Of a DNA stretch of 64,000 nt, positions 15,269-25,300 are shown in pieces; position 1 is the stretch's first letter; each line of letters begins with the position of its first letter. Origin of the DNA: Thiobacillus sp. UBA3361. Lineage in GTDB: Bacteria > Pseudomonadota > Gammaproteobacteria > Burkholderiales > Thiobacillaceae. The DNA lies in contig DEQR01000062.1 of the NCBI GenBank assembly GCA_002360535.1, positions 33,488 through 97,487 on the forward strand. Direction: 5' to 3'. The position numbers and the translations under genes are program-made. Under the pieces are notes generated by a model. It did no database searches, was not told the origin of the DNA, and worked only from the letters and a program-made list of their open reading frames with translations.

Positions 15269-16876
15269 GCCGGCCGCCAAGTCGTCGATGCTCATTCGAC
15301 AGGCAGCCGGGCCTGCTTCGCAGGCTGGGCGCAGATGTTCCATCAGACCGCCCACATCCACACGTTCCGCTAAGGCACCGAAGTCCGGACAGGGCAGAGC
15401 CTCGACGTCGCTGGGCTCTAGCTTGAGCAGCCCGTCCCCGTAAAAGCGGTTAACCCGAAAATAGGCTTTACGGCCCGCGCTGCTGTTGAGGTAGAGCCAG
15501 GCGAGCAATGCGATGCGCTCATCCTCCTTCAGCGGATAGAGGCCGTGGTAACAGGTGAGATTGCGCCAACCCGCCTGGTTGAGGATGAAGCGCGTCGCGC
15601 CTCTGGAGAAGACACCCACCCAAATGGCCGCCGGGAGCCGTCCTTCCGGCAGGTACCACACCGGCCGATGGCTGGGCAGGTGACGGCCCGGGATACCCTG
15701 TCGGTCACCCCATTCCAGGTAGGCACTGAGGGATCGATCCAGTTCCCGTGGGTTCAGCAATCGGCAGCGTTTATCGCGGGCCGCCAAACGGTTGGCCTCT
15801 TGTTGCCCGAAGATCAAACCTTCCACATCCGAAGCGCGGCACACGCAAGGGTCGAAATGTCTTTCCGACAGGCCGTGCGCCTCGATTTCCGAAGGGGGAA
15901 GACAGAAATAGGCGTTGGCTCCCGTGGCGATACCGCGCATACAGCGGAAGAAATCGCCAAGCCGGTGCGAGTGAAGGTAAGGATCTATTTCATCCTCATA
16001 ACCATCGGAGCACAGTCGGTTGAGCCACTTTTCCTCGGGAGGCCAGCTGGCGATGTCCGTCCAGGAAGACTGACAATCTCCCCGGAGCAATGCATCCACG
16101 AAAGCGGGCAGATCGTTCTCGCTTTCGAGAACCGCCGCCGGCCATCGGTGCTCCTCACCGCGTCGCTTGTCGAGGAACAGAATGCAGGAGGTGGTCAACG
16201 CATCCGGGAAGACATTCCTCGCCGGGTCAAACACTGCCATCCCGGCCACGTTCATGACATCACGCAAATAAGTTTTGAACGGCACACCGAAATTCGCGTT
16301 CATCCATTCGGCAGGGAAGATGACCGCTGCCCGTCCACCCGGACGGAGGTCTGCCCAGACCTTGAGTAGGAACGGGACATAGAGGTTGCTCAATCGATCC
16401 AGGCGCAGACCGAAGCGACTATCCAGTGCACGCCATTCCTGTTCCGTAAGGCCGATGTGGTGGGCCTTCACATAGGGGGGGTTGGCGATGATGGCGTCCG
16501 CTTGTGGGCAGGCCAAATGGAGGTAATCCCCTGCAATAAGCCGTGTACCCGCCGGCGCCAGACCTTTGGCCTCATCCAGGGTTTCCTTGTCCAGTTCGAT
16601 GCCCAGCAGATCGGCGGCCGGGCAGAGTGCGTGGCATGCCTGAAGCAACCCCCCTAGCCCGGCGGCTGGATCGAGAATAGCCCGGGGGTTCATGGATGTC
16701 ACCCATCGGGCCATCTGTCTTGCCACCGCCACGGGGGTAAAGACTTGGCCGAGGGCCTTGTCCTGTTTGCCTGCACGGGATAAGCCGGAGACGCCTGACT
16801 TGCCCGTGGCGATGACCTCGTCGGACGGGAGGGAGACCCCAAATGGGAATGAAGCCTGGCTGGGGTATGGATTCAT
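15200..16876 (-). CDS. N6-adenine DNA methyltransferase of the R-M locus (gamma type)
   Basis: 558-residue methyltransferase. Motif X/I region: LGQVFTPVAVARQMARWV then ILDPAAGLGGLLQACHAL; motif IV: DAIIANPPYVKAHH. The order (AdoMet site before NPPY) and the long C-terminal target-recognition region fit gamma-class N6-adenine enzymes of the TaqI/Eco57I kind. The chosen ATG at 16876 gives the expected N-terminus, although no strong ribosome site precedes it. It converges on the nuclease gene with a 69-bp overlap of coding sequence, so their messages are antisense over that stretch. Confidence 0.88.
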   Translation of the reverse strand: MNPYPSQASFPFGVSLPSDEVIATGKSGVSGLSRAGKQDKALGQVFTPVAVARQMARWVTSMNPRAILDPAAGLGGLLQACHALCPAADLLGIELDKETLDEAKGLAPAGTRLIAGDYLHLACPQADAIIANPPYVKAHHIGLTEQEWRALDSRFGLRLDRLSNLYVPFLLKVWADLRPGGRAAVIFPAEWMNANFGVPFKTYLRDVMNVAGMAVFDPARNVFPDALTTSCILFLDKRRGEEHRWPAAVLESENDLPAFVDALLRGDCQSSWTDIASWPPEEKWLNRLCSDGYEDEIDPYLHSHRLGDFFRCMRGIATGANAYFCLPPSEIEAHGLSERHFDPCVCRASDVEGLIFGQQEANRLAARDKRCRLLNPRELDRSLSAYLEWGDRQGIPGRHLPSHRPVWYLPEGRLPAAIWVGVFSRGATRFILNQAGWRNLTCYHGLYPLKEDERIALLAWLYLNSSAGRKAYFRVNRFYGDGLLKLEPSDVEALPCPDFGALAERVDVGGLMEHLRPACEAGPAACRMSIDDLAAGLFRTVETDQAREGAGIENRLSA

Positions 16877-17051
16877 GAATGCACCATAAACGTAGCTCAA
16901 CTCCGGGTCAACCGGCCCTGAAGCAGACCACCATCCCAGTACTGTCTCGGGTCGGGAGGAGCGTTCAACAGGGCCGGGAGTTCCTTGGGCCTGAGGAGCG
17001 CCAAGGTTTCCAGTTCGCGCACCGGGGCACGCTGCCCGGAACTGCAAGCCT

Positions 17052-18062
17052 TCAGGCGAAGTCGATGAGAGCCTGGAGTTTTGACTTGGCGGCGCCGGAG
17101 TCAATGGCCTGGTGGGCTTTGTCGATGCCGTGCGCCAGGCTGTCCGCCAGGCCGGCCACATAGATCGCCGCGCCGGCGTTGAGGGCAACGATGTCGCGCT
17201 CCGCCTCGCCCTCCCCCGTCAGCGCGGCCATGAGGCGGGCCGTGGCCCGGTCCATGTCGTCTACCGCCAGATGTGCGGAGGGGCAATGGCACAGCCCGAA
17301 ATCCTGGGGCTGGACGGCGTACTCGGTGACCCGGCCGTCCTTCAGCTCGGCCACGAAGCTCACGCCATCCAGGGACAACTCATCCAGGCCGTCCGCGGCA
17401 TGCACCACCATGACGTGGCGGCTGCCCAGCTCGCCCAGCACCTCGGCCATGGGCCGGACGAATTCGCGGCTGAACACGCCCAGCACCTGGTTCGGGGCGC
17501 CGGCCGGGTTGGTCATCGGCCCGAGCAGGTTGAACAGGGTGCGCACGCCCAGTTCCTTGCGTACCGGCGCGGCGTGCTTCATGGCACTGTGGTGGTTGGG
17601 CGCGAACATGAAGCCGACGCCGATATCGCGCACCGCTTGGGCGACCTTTTCCGGTGGCAGATTGACGTTCACCCCCAACGCCTCCAGCACGTCGGCGCTG
17701 CCGGACTTGGAGGACACCGAGCGTCCCCCGTGCTTGGCCACCCGCGCCCCGGCGGCGGCGGCCACGAAGGCGGCGGCCGTGGAGATGTTGAAGGTGTGCG
17801 CGCCGTCGCCGCCGGTGCCGCAGGTATCGACCAGGTGCTCGACGCCTTGCAGCGGCACCTTCGTCGATAACTCGCGCATCACCGTGGCGGCGGCGGCCAA
17901 TTCGGTCACCGTCTCCCCCTTGCAGCGCAGGGCGACGATGGCGCCGGCGATCTGCGCCGGGGTGAGCACCCCGGTCATCACCGCGCGCATCAGGTCGAGC
18001 ATTTCCTCGCGGCCCAGGTCCGCGCGGCCGATCAGTTTGTTGAGGGTGGCGGAATAGTTCAT
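17052..18062 (-). CDS. trpD: Anthranilate phosphoribosyltransferase
   Basis: 336 residues; joins anthranilate and phosphoribosyl pyrophosphate in the second step of tryptophan synthesis. Family motifs are intact: DTCGTGGDGAHTFNIST (PRPP-binding glycine-rich loop), VAKHGGRSVSSKSGSADVLE and the later GPMTNPAGAPNQVLGVF. Its ATG overlaps the trpG stop (ATGA), so the pair is translationally coupled. trpC, usually next in related genomes, is not found downstream; the R-M locus lies there instead, which suggests that R-M acquisition disturbed the operon. Confidence 0.96.
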   Translation of the reverse strand: MNYSATLNKLIGRADLGREEMLDLMRAVMTGVLTPAQIAGAIVALRCKGETVTELAAAATVMRELSTKVPLQGVEHLVDTCGTGGDGAHTFNISTAAAFVAAAAGARVAKHGGRSVSSKSGSADVLEALGVNVNLPPEKVAQAVRDIGVGFMFAPNHHSAMKHAAPVRKELGVRTLFNLLGPMTNPAGAPNQVLGVFSREFVRPMAEVLGELGSRHVMVVHAADGLDELSLDGVSFVAELKDGRVTEYAVQPQDFGLCHCPSAHLAVDDMDRATARLMAALTGEGEAERDIVALNAGAAIYVAGLADSLAHGIDKAHQAIDSGAAKSKLQALIDFA

Positions 18063-18628
18063 CGCTGCTCCGTCAGGAAGTTCTTCAGCAGGGCATGGCC
18101 GTGCTCGGTGAGGATGGATTCGGGGTGGAACTGCACACCCTCCACCGCCAGGGACTTGTGTCGTACCCCCATGATCTCCCCGTCAGCGGTCCAGGCGGTG
18201 ATCTCCAGGCAATCCGGCAGGCTCTCCCGCTCGATGACCAGCGAGTGGTAGCGGGTGGCGGTGAACGGGTTGGGCAGCCCCCGGAACACGCCCTTGTCGG
18301 CATGGCGGATGGGGGAGGTCTTGCCGTGCATCAGCTCTTTGGCGTGGATGATCCTGCCGCCGAAGGCCTGGCCGATGCTCTGGTGGCCGAGGCAGACGCC
18401 CAGGATGGGGATGCGCCCGGCGAAGGTCCGGATCACCGGCACCGACACCCCTGCCTCGGTGGGCGTGCAGGGGCCGGGGGAGATGACGATGTGGTCCGGC
18501 TTGAGGGAGTCGATGGCCTCCAGGTCGATCTCGTCGTTGCGATGCACGCGCACGTCCTCGCCCAACTCACCGAAGTACTGCACCAGGTTGAAGGTGAATG
18601 AATCGTAGTTGTCGATCATCAAGAGCAT
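18059..18628 (-). CDS. trpG: Anthranilate synthase glutamine amidotransferase subunit
   Basis: 189-residue class I glutamine amidotransferase that feeds ammonia to TrpE (and often PabB). MIDNYDSFTFNLVQYFGELG starts the domain; the catalytic cysteine is in LGVCLGHQSIGQAFGG and the histidine/glutamate pair in VQFHPESILTEHG. The first seven or eight codons are also the attachment site of the 38-kb island: a 23-bp copy with one mismatch lies at its far end. The gene now relies on island sequence for its promoter and ribosome site; AGGA lies about 11 bases before the ATG. The protein remains complete. Confidence 0.96.
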   Translation of the reverse strand: MLLMIDNYDSFTFNLVQYFGELGEDVRVHRNDEIDLEAIDSLKPDHIVISPGPCTPTEAGVSVPVIRTFAGRIPILGVCLGHQSIGQAFGGRIIHAKELMHGKTSPIRHADKGVFRGLPNPFTATRYHSLVIERESLPDCLEITAWTADGEIMGVRHKSLAVEGVQFHPESILTEHGHALLKNFLTEQR

Positions 18629-18629
18629 A
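18607..18629. repeat. Left attachment site of the trpG island
   Basis: AGTTGTCGATCATCA-A-GAGCATA matches 56912-56934 except for one base (A versus G at the sixteenth position). On the minus strand it is the trpG start codon and the next codons. Sequences outside these 23 bp differ, so this defines the probable crossover segment. Confidence 0.85.
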
Positions 18630-18971
18630 AAACATGTATCCTATTGATAAACATCATGTTTGTCTCGATGATGTTTCAATGTTGCCCACATTGTTGCCCA
18701 CTTTTTGTGTTGCAAGAGGAGCATACCTAGGCTTGGCTTATCATCGTACCAAAGAGCCAAGCACTGGGGGACCGGCAGATAGCGGTCCGGCAGGCCGATC
18801 AAGCCAAAGAGACTCATTCACAACATCTAGTGTGAATCAATCTCTGAACTCGGCTGGCGCGATTCTTGCGTCGTATAATCTTCAAAACTAAGCGTGGCAA
18901 GTTCTTTGTCTTCTTTATGGGCATTTTGAGATGTCCACTTGTTTACGCAATAAAGGAAGGGACAGTTTCTG
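18630..18971. other. Left non-coding end of the island
   Basis: No gene is supported. It contains a 9-bp inverted repeat, AAACATCAT (18649) with ATGATGTTT (18668), and two direct GTTGCCCAC 9-mers (18681 and 18693) that match repeats near the right end and are likely integrase arm sites. A TATAAT at 18874-18879 is a possible -10 box for the rightward sspF operon, though no good -35 box is seen. Any promoter for the leftward trpGD genes must also be here. Confidence 0.6.
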
Positions 18972-20861
18972 ATGACAGATTCCGCTGTTGGGCAAGCTTC
19001 CGTGATCCCGCCTTCGAGCTCTTGGGTGCGTTTTCTGCGCACCTACGGCCCGACCCCCAACAACCTCAGCCTCTTCGATGAATATGTCTCTGCGGCTCTG
19101 GCCAAAGCGAAAGTAAGTCCAATTCGTCTTCATAGCCCTCAGCTTCCGAAGATCATCGAAAGGGTCCGCTCAGGGATTTCTGGATCGATATTGATCGCGG
19201 GCACCGCTGGAGACGGCAAGACATATCACTGCCGCAGCCTATGGACAGAGCTTGGAGGCGATGGATGCGATTGGGCTGGTCCGGACCTAATCAAGCGACT
19301 TTCCCTTGAGGATGGGCGCGTTGCGACCTTCGTCAAAGACCTAAGCGAGCTTGGTGACGATCAAGGCGACGAGGTCCTTGAGCTTCTGGAGCGCTCTGTT
19401 CTTGGGGAAGAGGATCGGGAGTTTCTCGTCCTGGCGGCAAACCACGGACAAATACTCGAGCGGCTACGATCTCTTGGGCTCCGCCAAGGCCGATCCCACC
19501 CGCTGCGCAAGCCAGTCCAAGACGCCTTCCTCCAAACCGGACCCGGTCACGATCGCCTTGCGGTGTTCGATTTGAGCAAGACAGCCCATCGGCACTCCCT
19601 AGAGGAATCGCTTGATGCCGTCGCTCGACACCCCGCATGGTCGAACTGCGCCGGATGTTCGTTGGATTTGGATGGGCGAGTTTGCCCCATCGCCGAAAAC
19701 AGGCGAAGGCTTCTGGGCGAAGGAGACGGCCGCCTTTTGGCAAAACGCCTTGGAGACCTTGTGGAAATCGCTCGGCATAACGGAGCGCATCTTCCGGTTC
19801 GGGATCTCCTTGCCCTGGCCGCTAATATGATCCTTGGGCATCCGGCCGCCCGCGAGGGGCTCATGGCATGCGCAGATGTCGCAAAGCTTCAGCAGGCAGT
19901 GGACATAGAGCGAGGAAGCGTCTACTCGAATGTTTTCGGAGCGAACCTGCCTCGCCGACGGACGCTTTCCCGTCCGGTGTTCCGCGCGCTCACAGCCTTA
20001 GGCATCGGGGAAGAGACCTCGAACGCAGCCGATGGGCTCCTTGTCTACGGAGCGGATGACAGTAGGCTTCTCGAGCCATTCCAGCGGCTGGTCGCCTCTG
20101 ATTCGATCTACGGAAGCACTCCTACTTACAGGGCCTCCCAAGAGCGCTATCTCGAGGGGGAGGAAGGGGCGAGGCTTGATGAGGGCGCAACAGACTTCCT
20201 GAAGCGCCTAGAGGCGCAGCGCCAGCGGCTGTTCTTTACCCTTCCCGACGGCGAAGCGGCCTTCCATTACTGGGAACTGACCGCATTCCGCTTTGCCGGA
20301 GAATACTTGGAAACGATCACAGCCTTGACCGATCGTAGAGCCATCTCTGAGGCGGTTCGCGCGCGTTTGGCTCGGGGAATCAACCGCGTCATGTCAGGCT
20401 TGCTCCTCGAAAATACGGACAAGGTCTTTGTGGCAAGCTCCGGAGGATTCACCCACTCGAAGATCAGTGTCCTCTGCGACACGGAGCTTCCCGCCCGCCG
20501 CGCTCCAGGAGGCTTAGGCATGGCTCTCAAACTCGACGAGATCACGGGGCAGCCAAGAATCGATATCGCAATCGCTCATGGGGCCAACGGCATTGTCTCC
20601 CTCGTCTTGACGCCCATCCGGTTTGAGTTCCTTTGCCGGGTAGCTGAGGGGTATCTCCCCGGCAGCTTCTCCAATGAGTGCCTGGAGGACCTTATGGCCT
20701 TCAAAGCTCGGTTGCTGCGCCAAGCCGAGCTTTCCAGAATGGCGATCGTGGAGGAGGAAGAGCCCCTCCCGGATGATGGGACTCTTACCCTTAACTTCAT
20801 TGAGATTGAGCACAATGGGCATGGATTCTCCAAGCCGATAGCGGTGAGGGTAGCCCAATGA
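18972..20861 (+). CDS. sspF: SspF-like P-loop protein of a phosphorothioate-dependent defence system
   Basis: 629-residue cytoplasmic ATPase-like protein. Walker A GTAGDGKT is at residues 77-84, and a cysteine cluster NCAGCSLDLDGRVCPI near 225-240 may bind zinc. The order P-loop protein, middle protein, then very large FtsK-like ATPase is that of the DptFGH/SspFGH restriction modules, and the sspBCD genes nearby point to SspFGH. Such modules are reported to attack DNA lacking the sulfur mark and to block phage replication. The gene is the first of a six-gene rightward operon; its stop overlaps the next start (ATGA). Assignment rests on gene order and the visible motifs. Confidence 0.7.
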   Translation: MTDSAVGQASVIPPSSSWVRFLRTYGPTPNNLSLFDEYVSAALAKAKVSPIRLHSPQLPKIIERVRSGISGSILIAGTAGDGKTYHCRSLWTELGGDGCDWAGPDLIKRLSLEDGRVATFVKDLSELGDDQGDEVLELLERSVLGEEDREFLVLAANHGQILERLRSLGLRQGRSHPLRKPVQDAFLQTGPGHDRLAVFDLSKTAHRHSLEESLDAVARHPAWSNCAGCSLDLDGRVCPIAENRRRLLGEGDGRLLAKRLGDLVEIARHNGAHLPVRDLLALAANMILGHPAAREGLMACADVAKLQQAVDIERGSVYSNVFGANLPRRRTLSRPVFRALTALGIGEETSNAADGLLVYGADDSRLLEPFQRLVASDSIYGSTPTYRASQERYLEGEEGARLDEGATDFLKRLEAQRQRLFFTLPDGEAAFHYWELTAFRFAGEYLETITALTDRRAISEAVRARLARGINRVMSGLLLENTDKVFVASSGGFTHSKISVLCDTELPARRAPGGLGMALKLDEITGQPRIDIAIAHGANGIVSLVLTPIRFEFLCRVAEGYLPGSFSNECLEDLMAFKARLLRQAELSRMAIVEEEEPLPDDGTLTLNFIEIEHNGHGFSKPIAVRVAQ

Positions 20862-22381
20862 GAGAGAGGATTGATGGCGTCGACTTCGCGGTCGATGAGC
20901 ATATCTGGGGACACCGGCTTTACGACGAGCAGCTTCCTCATCTGGCGGTTATGGAGTTTCTGGGGGTGCTCGCCTCCAACCGGGAAGCTCCGCTTGTCGA
21001 ACGCGCGGGAGAAAAGGTTCGCTACCGGCCTCAGCGGCAGATTCGGTTGCGGTCTCTGCTGTTCAACAACCCTTATGTCCAAACCGTTCGGGATCGCCCC
21101 ATCTCCGATAGCGACAAGTGGAACCAATGGGAAGCCTTGTTTCTCGCCGATGCCACTGGCCATGGCGACAAGGACATCGCTTACCTGCGCGACACATTCC
21201 TAAGTTTCGATGACTTCGCAAAAGCCGTGGAGCTCTTGCGATCCTCGGCGTTCGAGGCTCGAAGCAACAAGCGTTGGAGCTCAAAGTTCATCTTCCCGTT
21301 TGGCCCGGACGCTCTTTACGAAGACTTGCGGGTCGATGCGTCAGGAGCCTCGAATGACCGTCGTTTTTTCGCGAGGACGGGGGAAATCCTCTACCTGATG
21401 CTTTGCAGGGCGGCGAATGGGCCGGAGCTTGGGGAAAGGCTCGTTGAGCGTCTGTTCGTTTCCTCCGCCCCGCTCAATCGCCTCGCCAGAGCCATGCAAG
21501 GAGACGCCCAGTCGGCTCAGGATCCGAGGGATGTAGGTTATTTGCCGCGCGGGAGCCATCCTCGCTTTGATCGTCTCTGCGAAGATTGGCTGGCGATTCT
21601 TTCCCGCGACATGCCTGTCTATGATGCTTTGGAGCACCTGATCGCGAGTGCCGGGATCAACCTCCTGCTCTACTTTTTGGAATCCGCGAAATCTGAGTCG
21701 GGGGATACGGAGCCCGTCGAGATGGTCTGCGAGATCGTCTCGCGAGAGCGCAGCAAAGTTAGAGCCCTCTCGGGGGATTCCTATCAAGCGAATCAAGCGC
21801 TCTCATCCAGGGCGGTTCGAGCGTCGGTGGACAAATTTCTTCTTACCCCAGAGTGGGAGGCAGCGCTCAACTCATCCGATCCAAGCGGGCAATGCATGGC
21901 CGCTTTGAGGGATCAATTCCAATGGCCGCCTTCCGAGTCCGACGATGAGCACGACTATAGCCAAATGATAGGGGCCGATATGGCGGCCCTCCTGGCGGAA
22001 AAGGCGCTCTCTAGGCATGAGCAGCATTTTGGGAAGATCCATGCCGCTTGGTCTCGCTCGATCGGGCTGAGCTCGAGAAGGCTCGCCCGGAGGACTCGCT
22101 ACGCGCCCAATGATCGATTGCTCAAGTCTTTGGTCATTGCCATGGTCGACGAGCGTATGCAGTTCGACGATTTTCTCCATGAGGCGAAGAGGCGCTATGG
22201 GCTTGTGATAGGAGATGCTGAGGGCAGCCACCTGATACGCGACGGAAAGATCGATCAAGAGGCGCTAAGCGACAACCGAGACAACCTCGAAAGCCGGCTG
22301 ATGAGCCTTGGGTTGGTGCGGCGGCTCTCGGATTCCTGCTCGTTTGTGGAAAACCCATTCGCTTCGAGAGGTGAAAGCTGA
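20858..22381 (+). CDS. sspG: SspG-like protein of the defence system
   Basis: 507 residues, with no motif I recognise; mainly helical with charged stretches. It overlaps sspF by four bases and the next gene by one (TGATG), so all three are translationally coupled and probably form one complex. In size and position it corresponds to the middle subunit (SspG/DptG) of phosphorothioate-dependent restriction modules. No nuclease signature could be identified by eye, so the catalytic role remains open. Confidence 0.62.
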   Translation: MRERIDGVDFAVDEHIWGHRLYDEQLPHLAVMEFLGVLASNREAPLVERAGEKVRYRPQRQIRLRSLLFNNPYVQTVRDRPISDSDKWNQWEALFLADATGHGDKDIAYLRDTFLSFDDFAKAVELLRSSAFEARSNKRWSSKFIFPFGPDALYEDLRVDASGASNDRRFFARTGEILYLMLCRAANGPELGERLVERLFVSSAPLNRLARAMQGDAQSAQDPRDVGYLPRGSHPRFDRLCEDWLAILSRDMPVYDALEHLIASAGINLLLYFLESAKSESGDTEPVEMVCEIVSRERSKVRALSGDSYQANQALSSRAVRASVDKFLLTPEWEAALNSSDPSGQCMAALRDQFQWPPSESDDEHDYSQMIGADMAALLAEKALSRHEQHFGKIHAAWSRSIGLSSRRLARRTRYAPNDRLLKSLVIAMVDERMQFDDFLHEAKRRYGLVIGDAEGSHLIRDGKIDQEALSDNRDNLESRLMSLGLVRRLSDSCSFVENPFASRGES

Positions 22382-25300
22382 TGCTGACCGATCGTATCGT
22401 CGGCCGTGTTGGAGCCGACATCCTCCGCCAGCGGCTCGACAACTCTCGCCTCAATGATGGGACTGGGTCCGACAGCGCAGCGTTATTCCGCCTCGACAAG
22501 CTTTCTTCCGCCCAAATCGCTGCGGTGGTTCGCGAGATCATCAGCAGTCCTGACCTGGCCCCGAGGATCGACCTGCGTATCCCGGAAACCCTTGTGGAGG
22601 GCGAAGGACTCCCGCCAGAGACTCTGACGACCCTTAATGCCGGAGCTGTGCGAAATGCGGGAACGACCAAGGAAGCGCTTCTCACCGCCAACGGAAATGA
22701 GCACAACCTGGCCGATACGCTAGGCCATGTTTCCGCTCTGGGAGCCAAAGAGCTTCGAGCCAACGATATGGCTTGGGTGGAGGCTGCCTGCCATGTGGCA
22801 GGCATGTCGCCCACTCCGGAGGACAGGAACGTCTTTAGGGCCGCGATTAAGGGCTTAATCGCAGCTACGGAGCTCTCCCTCAATGAGCTCGGGGAATACT
22901 GCGCGAGGATAAGCGAGGCTACGACATCGCACGGCCACCCCATCCGCCATGCTTTGGGCTGGGCCATGCCATGGATAGGGCTTCCTCGCGACACCCTGCT
23001 GTTCTCTTCAGACAAGACATTCGGAACCGCCTCAACCCCGTGGCGCAAGGCTTTTGAGAAGGTCTTTGCGAACCGAGCGCCCCTGCTCAAGCGGCTGCGT
23101 CCCAATGGACAGCCTCTCGATGTGGATGAAATGCGGGAGCGTTTCGAGCAAAACATCGATGCGATCAAGGAACACGCACATGATCCCATCAAGGCATTTA
23201 TCGCCGCGACGCCTGGCGATGGGCAGACAGCTGAGGAGATCGCCTCCCTCGAGTGGGAATTGGACGGGGTTCATCACATCTTCGAAAAGCCACGCGCCAA
23301 GCAGTTGGGATTGGCGGAGGAAACTCTGCACTTCTTCGACCATGATTGTGACGAAACCGGCCTGATCGATGGCCGCTGGCGGACCTACCTGGAGGAACTC
23401 AAGGCTCGTGAGCGCCGTTCCGAGGGGAGCGGCGAGGATGATGAGACATTCTTCGACCTCCACCGCCGCTATATGGAGCAAAGCCCTAAGCTTCATTCGC
23501 GGTGGGAGAAGTTCATTTTCGGCAAGCCGATTGAATGCCACGACTTCCTTGATGGGTTTGCTACAGCCGCGCAGCGCTTGGCCGCTCGGTCGGGAGCGTC
23601 GGCCTCCGGGAAGGAGCGATTTCTTCGGTTGACGGTCAACAAGGGCCGCAAGGAGTGGCGGGAGCGCTTCAACCACGATGTAGGCTCGTTCTTCTCCCTG
23701 ATGTATCGCGGCCTGCGCGACATGATGGGGGACAAGGCGGATTGGCGGGTGGAGCGAATGGGAACGGGAAATCTGCCTGATCCATTATTCGATTTCCCCG
23801 CATTCGCCTCCAAAGAGAAGGAAATCCGAGGCACAAAATTCAAGAGTGTCTCTTCTCTAGCCCGCCAAGCTGTCCAGATCAAATTTGAAGTGGCATTGGT
23901 CGAAGGTCGCGGCGACAACGAATCTCTTCTCGAGAAAACCCAGCTTCTCTGGTCCTTCCAACCGGATGCGATCGGGCTCTCGCTGCTGGACGATCTCCGT
24001 CGCCTTCAGGAAAAGGGATCGGTCGCCTGCACGGAAGTCCCGCGAAGGATGGTCAGCAAGAAGGGAGGCATTCAGAGCGTTTCCTTGCTGAATACAGCCA
24101 CCCTCGAGGCGACCTTCTCCAGGGACGCCGGCTCATTGGTTCCGGCGCCGGCCAAGCTCAGGAGCTTAAGAAGCGCGATCAAGATCGCCATTCACGAGCT
24201 CGCGAAGGAAGGTCGACTGACATCTGAGCAGCGCGAGGAAATCAAGGCGGCTTGGAATACGTTTGAGCAGGACTACAACCAAGCCGTAAAGGATTTTTCG
24301 GACACGGGGCTGCACGGCGAAGCGGTTATGCGCCAGGCCGATTCTTTCGCTGCCTTCCTGCGTGCCTTGCTTACCCACGCTCGTGGCGATGTATGCCGCG
24401 CCAGGCTCGTCTCCGAAGCTCTTTCCATAGGAACGGTGCGGGTGTCAGGCGAACAGCCTTGCGTCATCATTCCACCTTGGCACCCGGAGCGGATGAAGGC
24501 ACTTGCGGTGAAAACCCGTCGAGTGGCGGGCTTGGTGTCTCACATGCTCAGCGGGACAAACATCTCCTTTGGGGACAGGAATATCTTCTTCCGCGAGTTT
24601 TCCGAGGAGTTGGCTCACCCGTTCTATCCTGAGATCGCCATCGCCTCTCGCGCGGGTGTGCCTTTCTTGGTGTCGGAGACTAGCACCGTCAACGGATACA
24701 GCCTCTTGGAGCGTCCGGTTCGCGGCGAAGACAGCGCGCTATCTGATGTGGACCCGAGCTTGGCGGCCAAACAGGCCAAAGAGCTCATGGAGCGCTATGT
24801 CGGGTTGCAGCCCCACGAAGCCGCTCATTTGAGCGTGATGCTCTACAACTCCGATGCTGCTGAGCTGCCACTCTCTGTTGTCCGAGAACTGGCTGGGATG
24901 CAAACCAATGGCAATGGCGGCTTCCAATGCAATGTGGCTGTTCGCCATCGCGACCCCGAGAAACTGCGCCGGATATACGCCGAGCTTGTCGCCAAAGCAG
25001 GGGATGATCCTGATCTGCCTGTCGTCTCCGAAACATCGGAGAACTTCATGTCGAAGCTGCGCATGTCGGCCCTGCCGGCTTCCGCGATTCCTCCATCCTC
25101 ATCCGCTGGATTCCGCCCATTCGATATCGCTTTCTTGCATGATGTCGTATCGAGGACAGCAGCCGAGGAGTGGATCGCCGTCGACTGGAGCAATGATCGG
25201 CCAAACCTTGAGCATGCTCCGTCTCGCTGGTCCTATCGAAGCGTTTCCGGCGAGAACGAGCTCAAGTCGACAACATTCCTCACTTGCCCTCGCCAAACCG

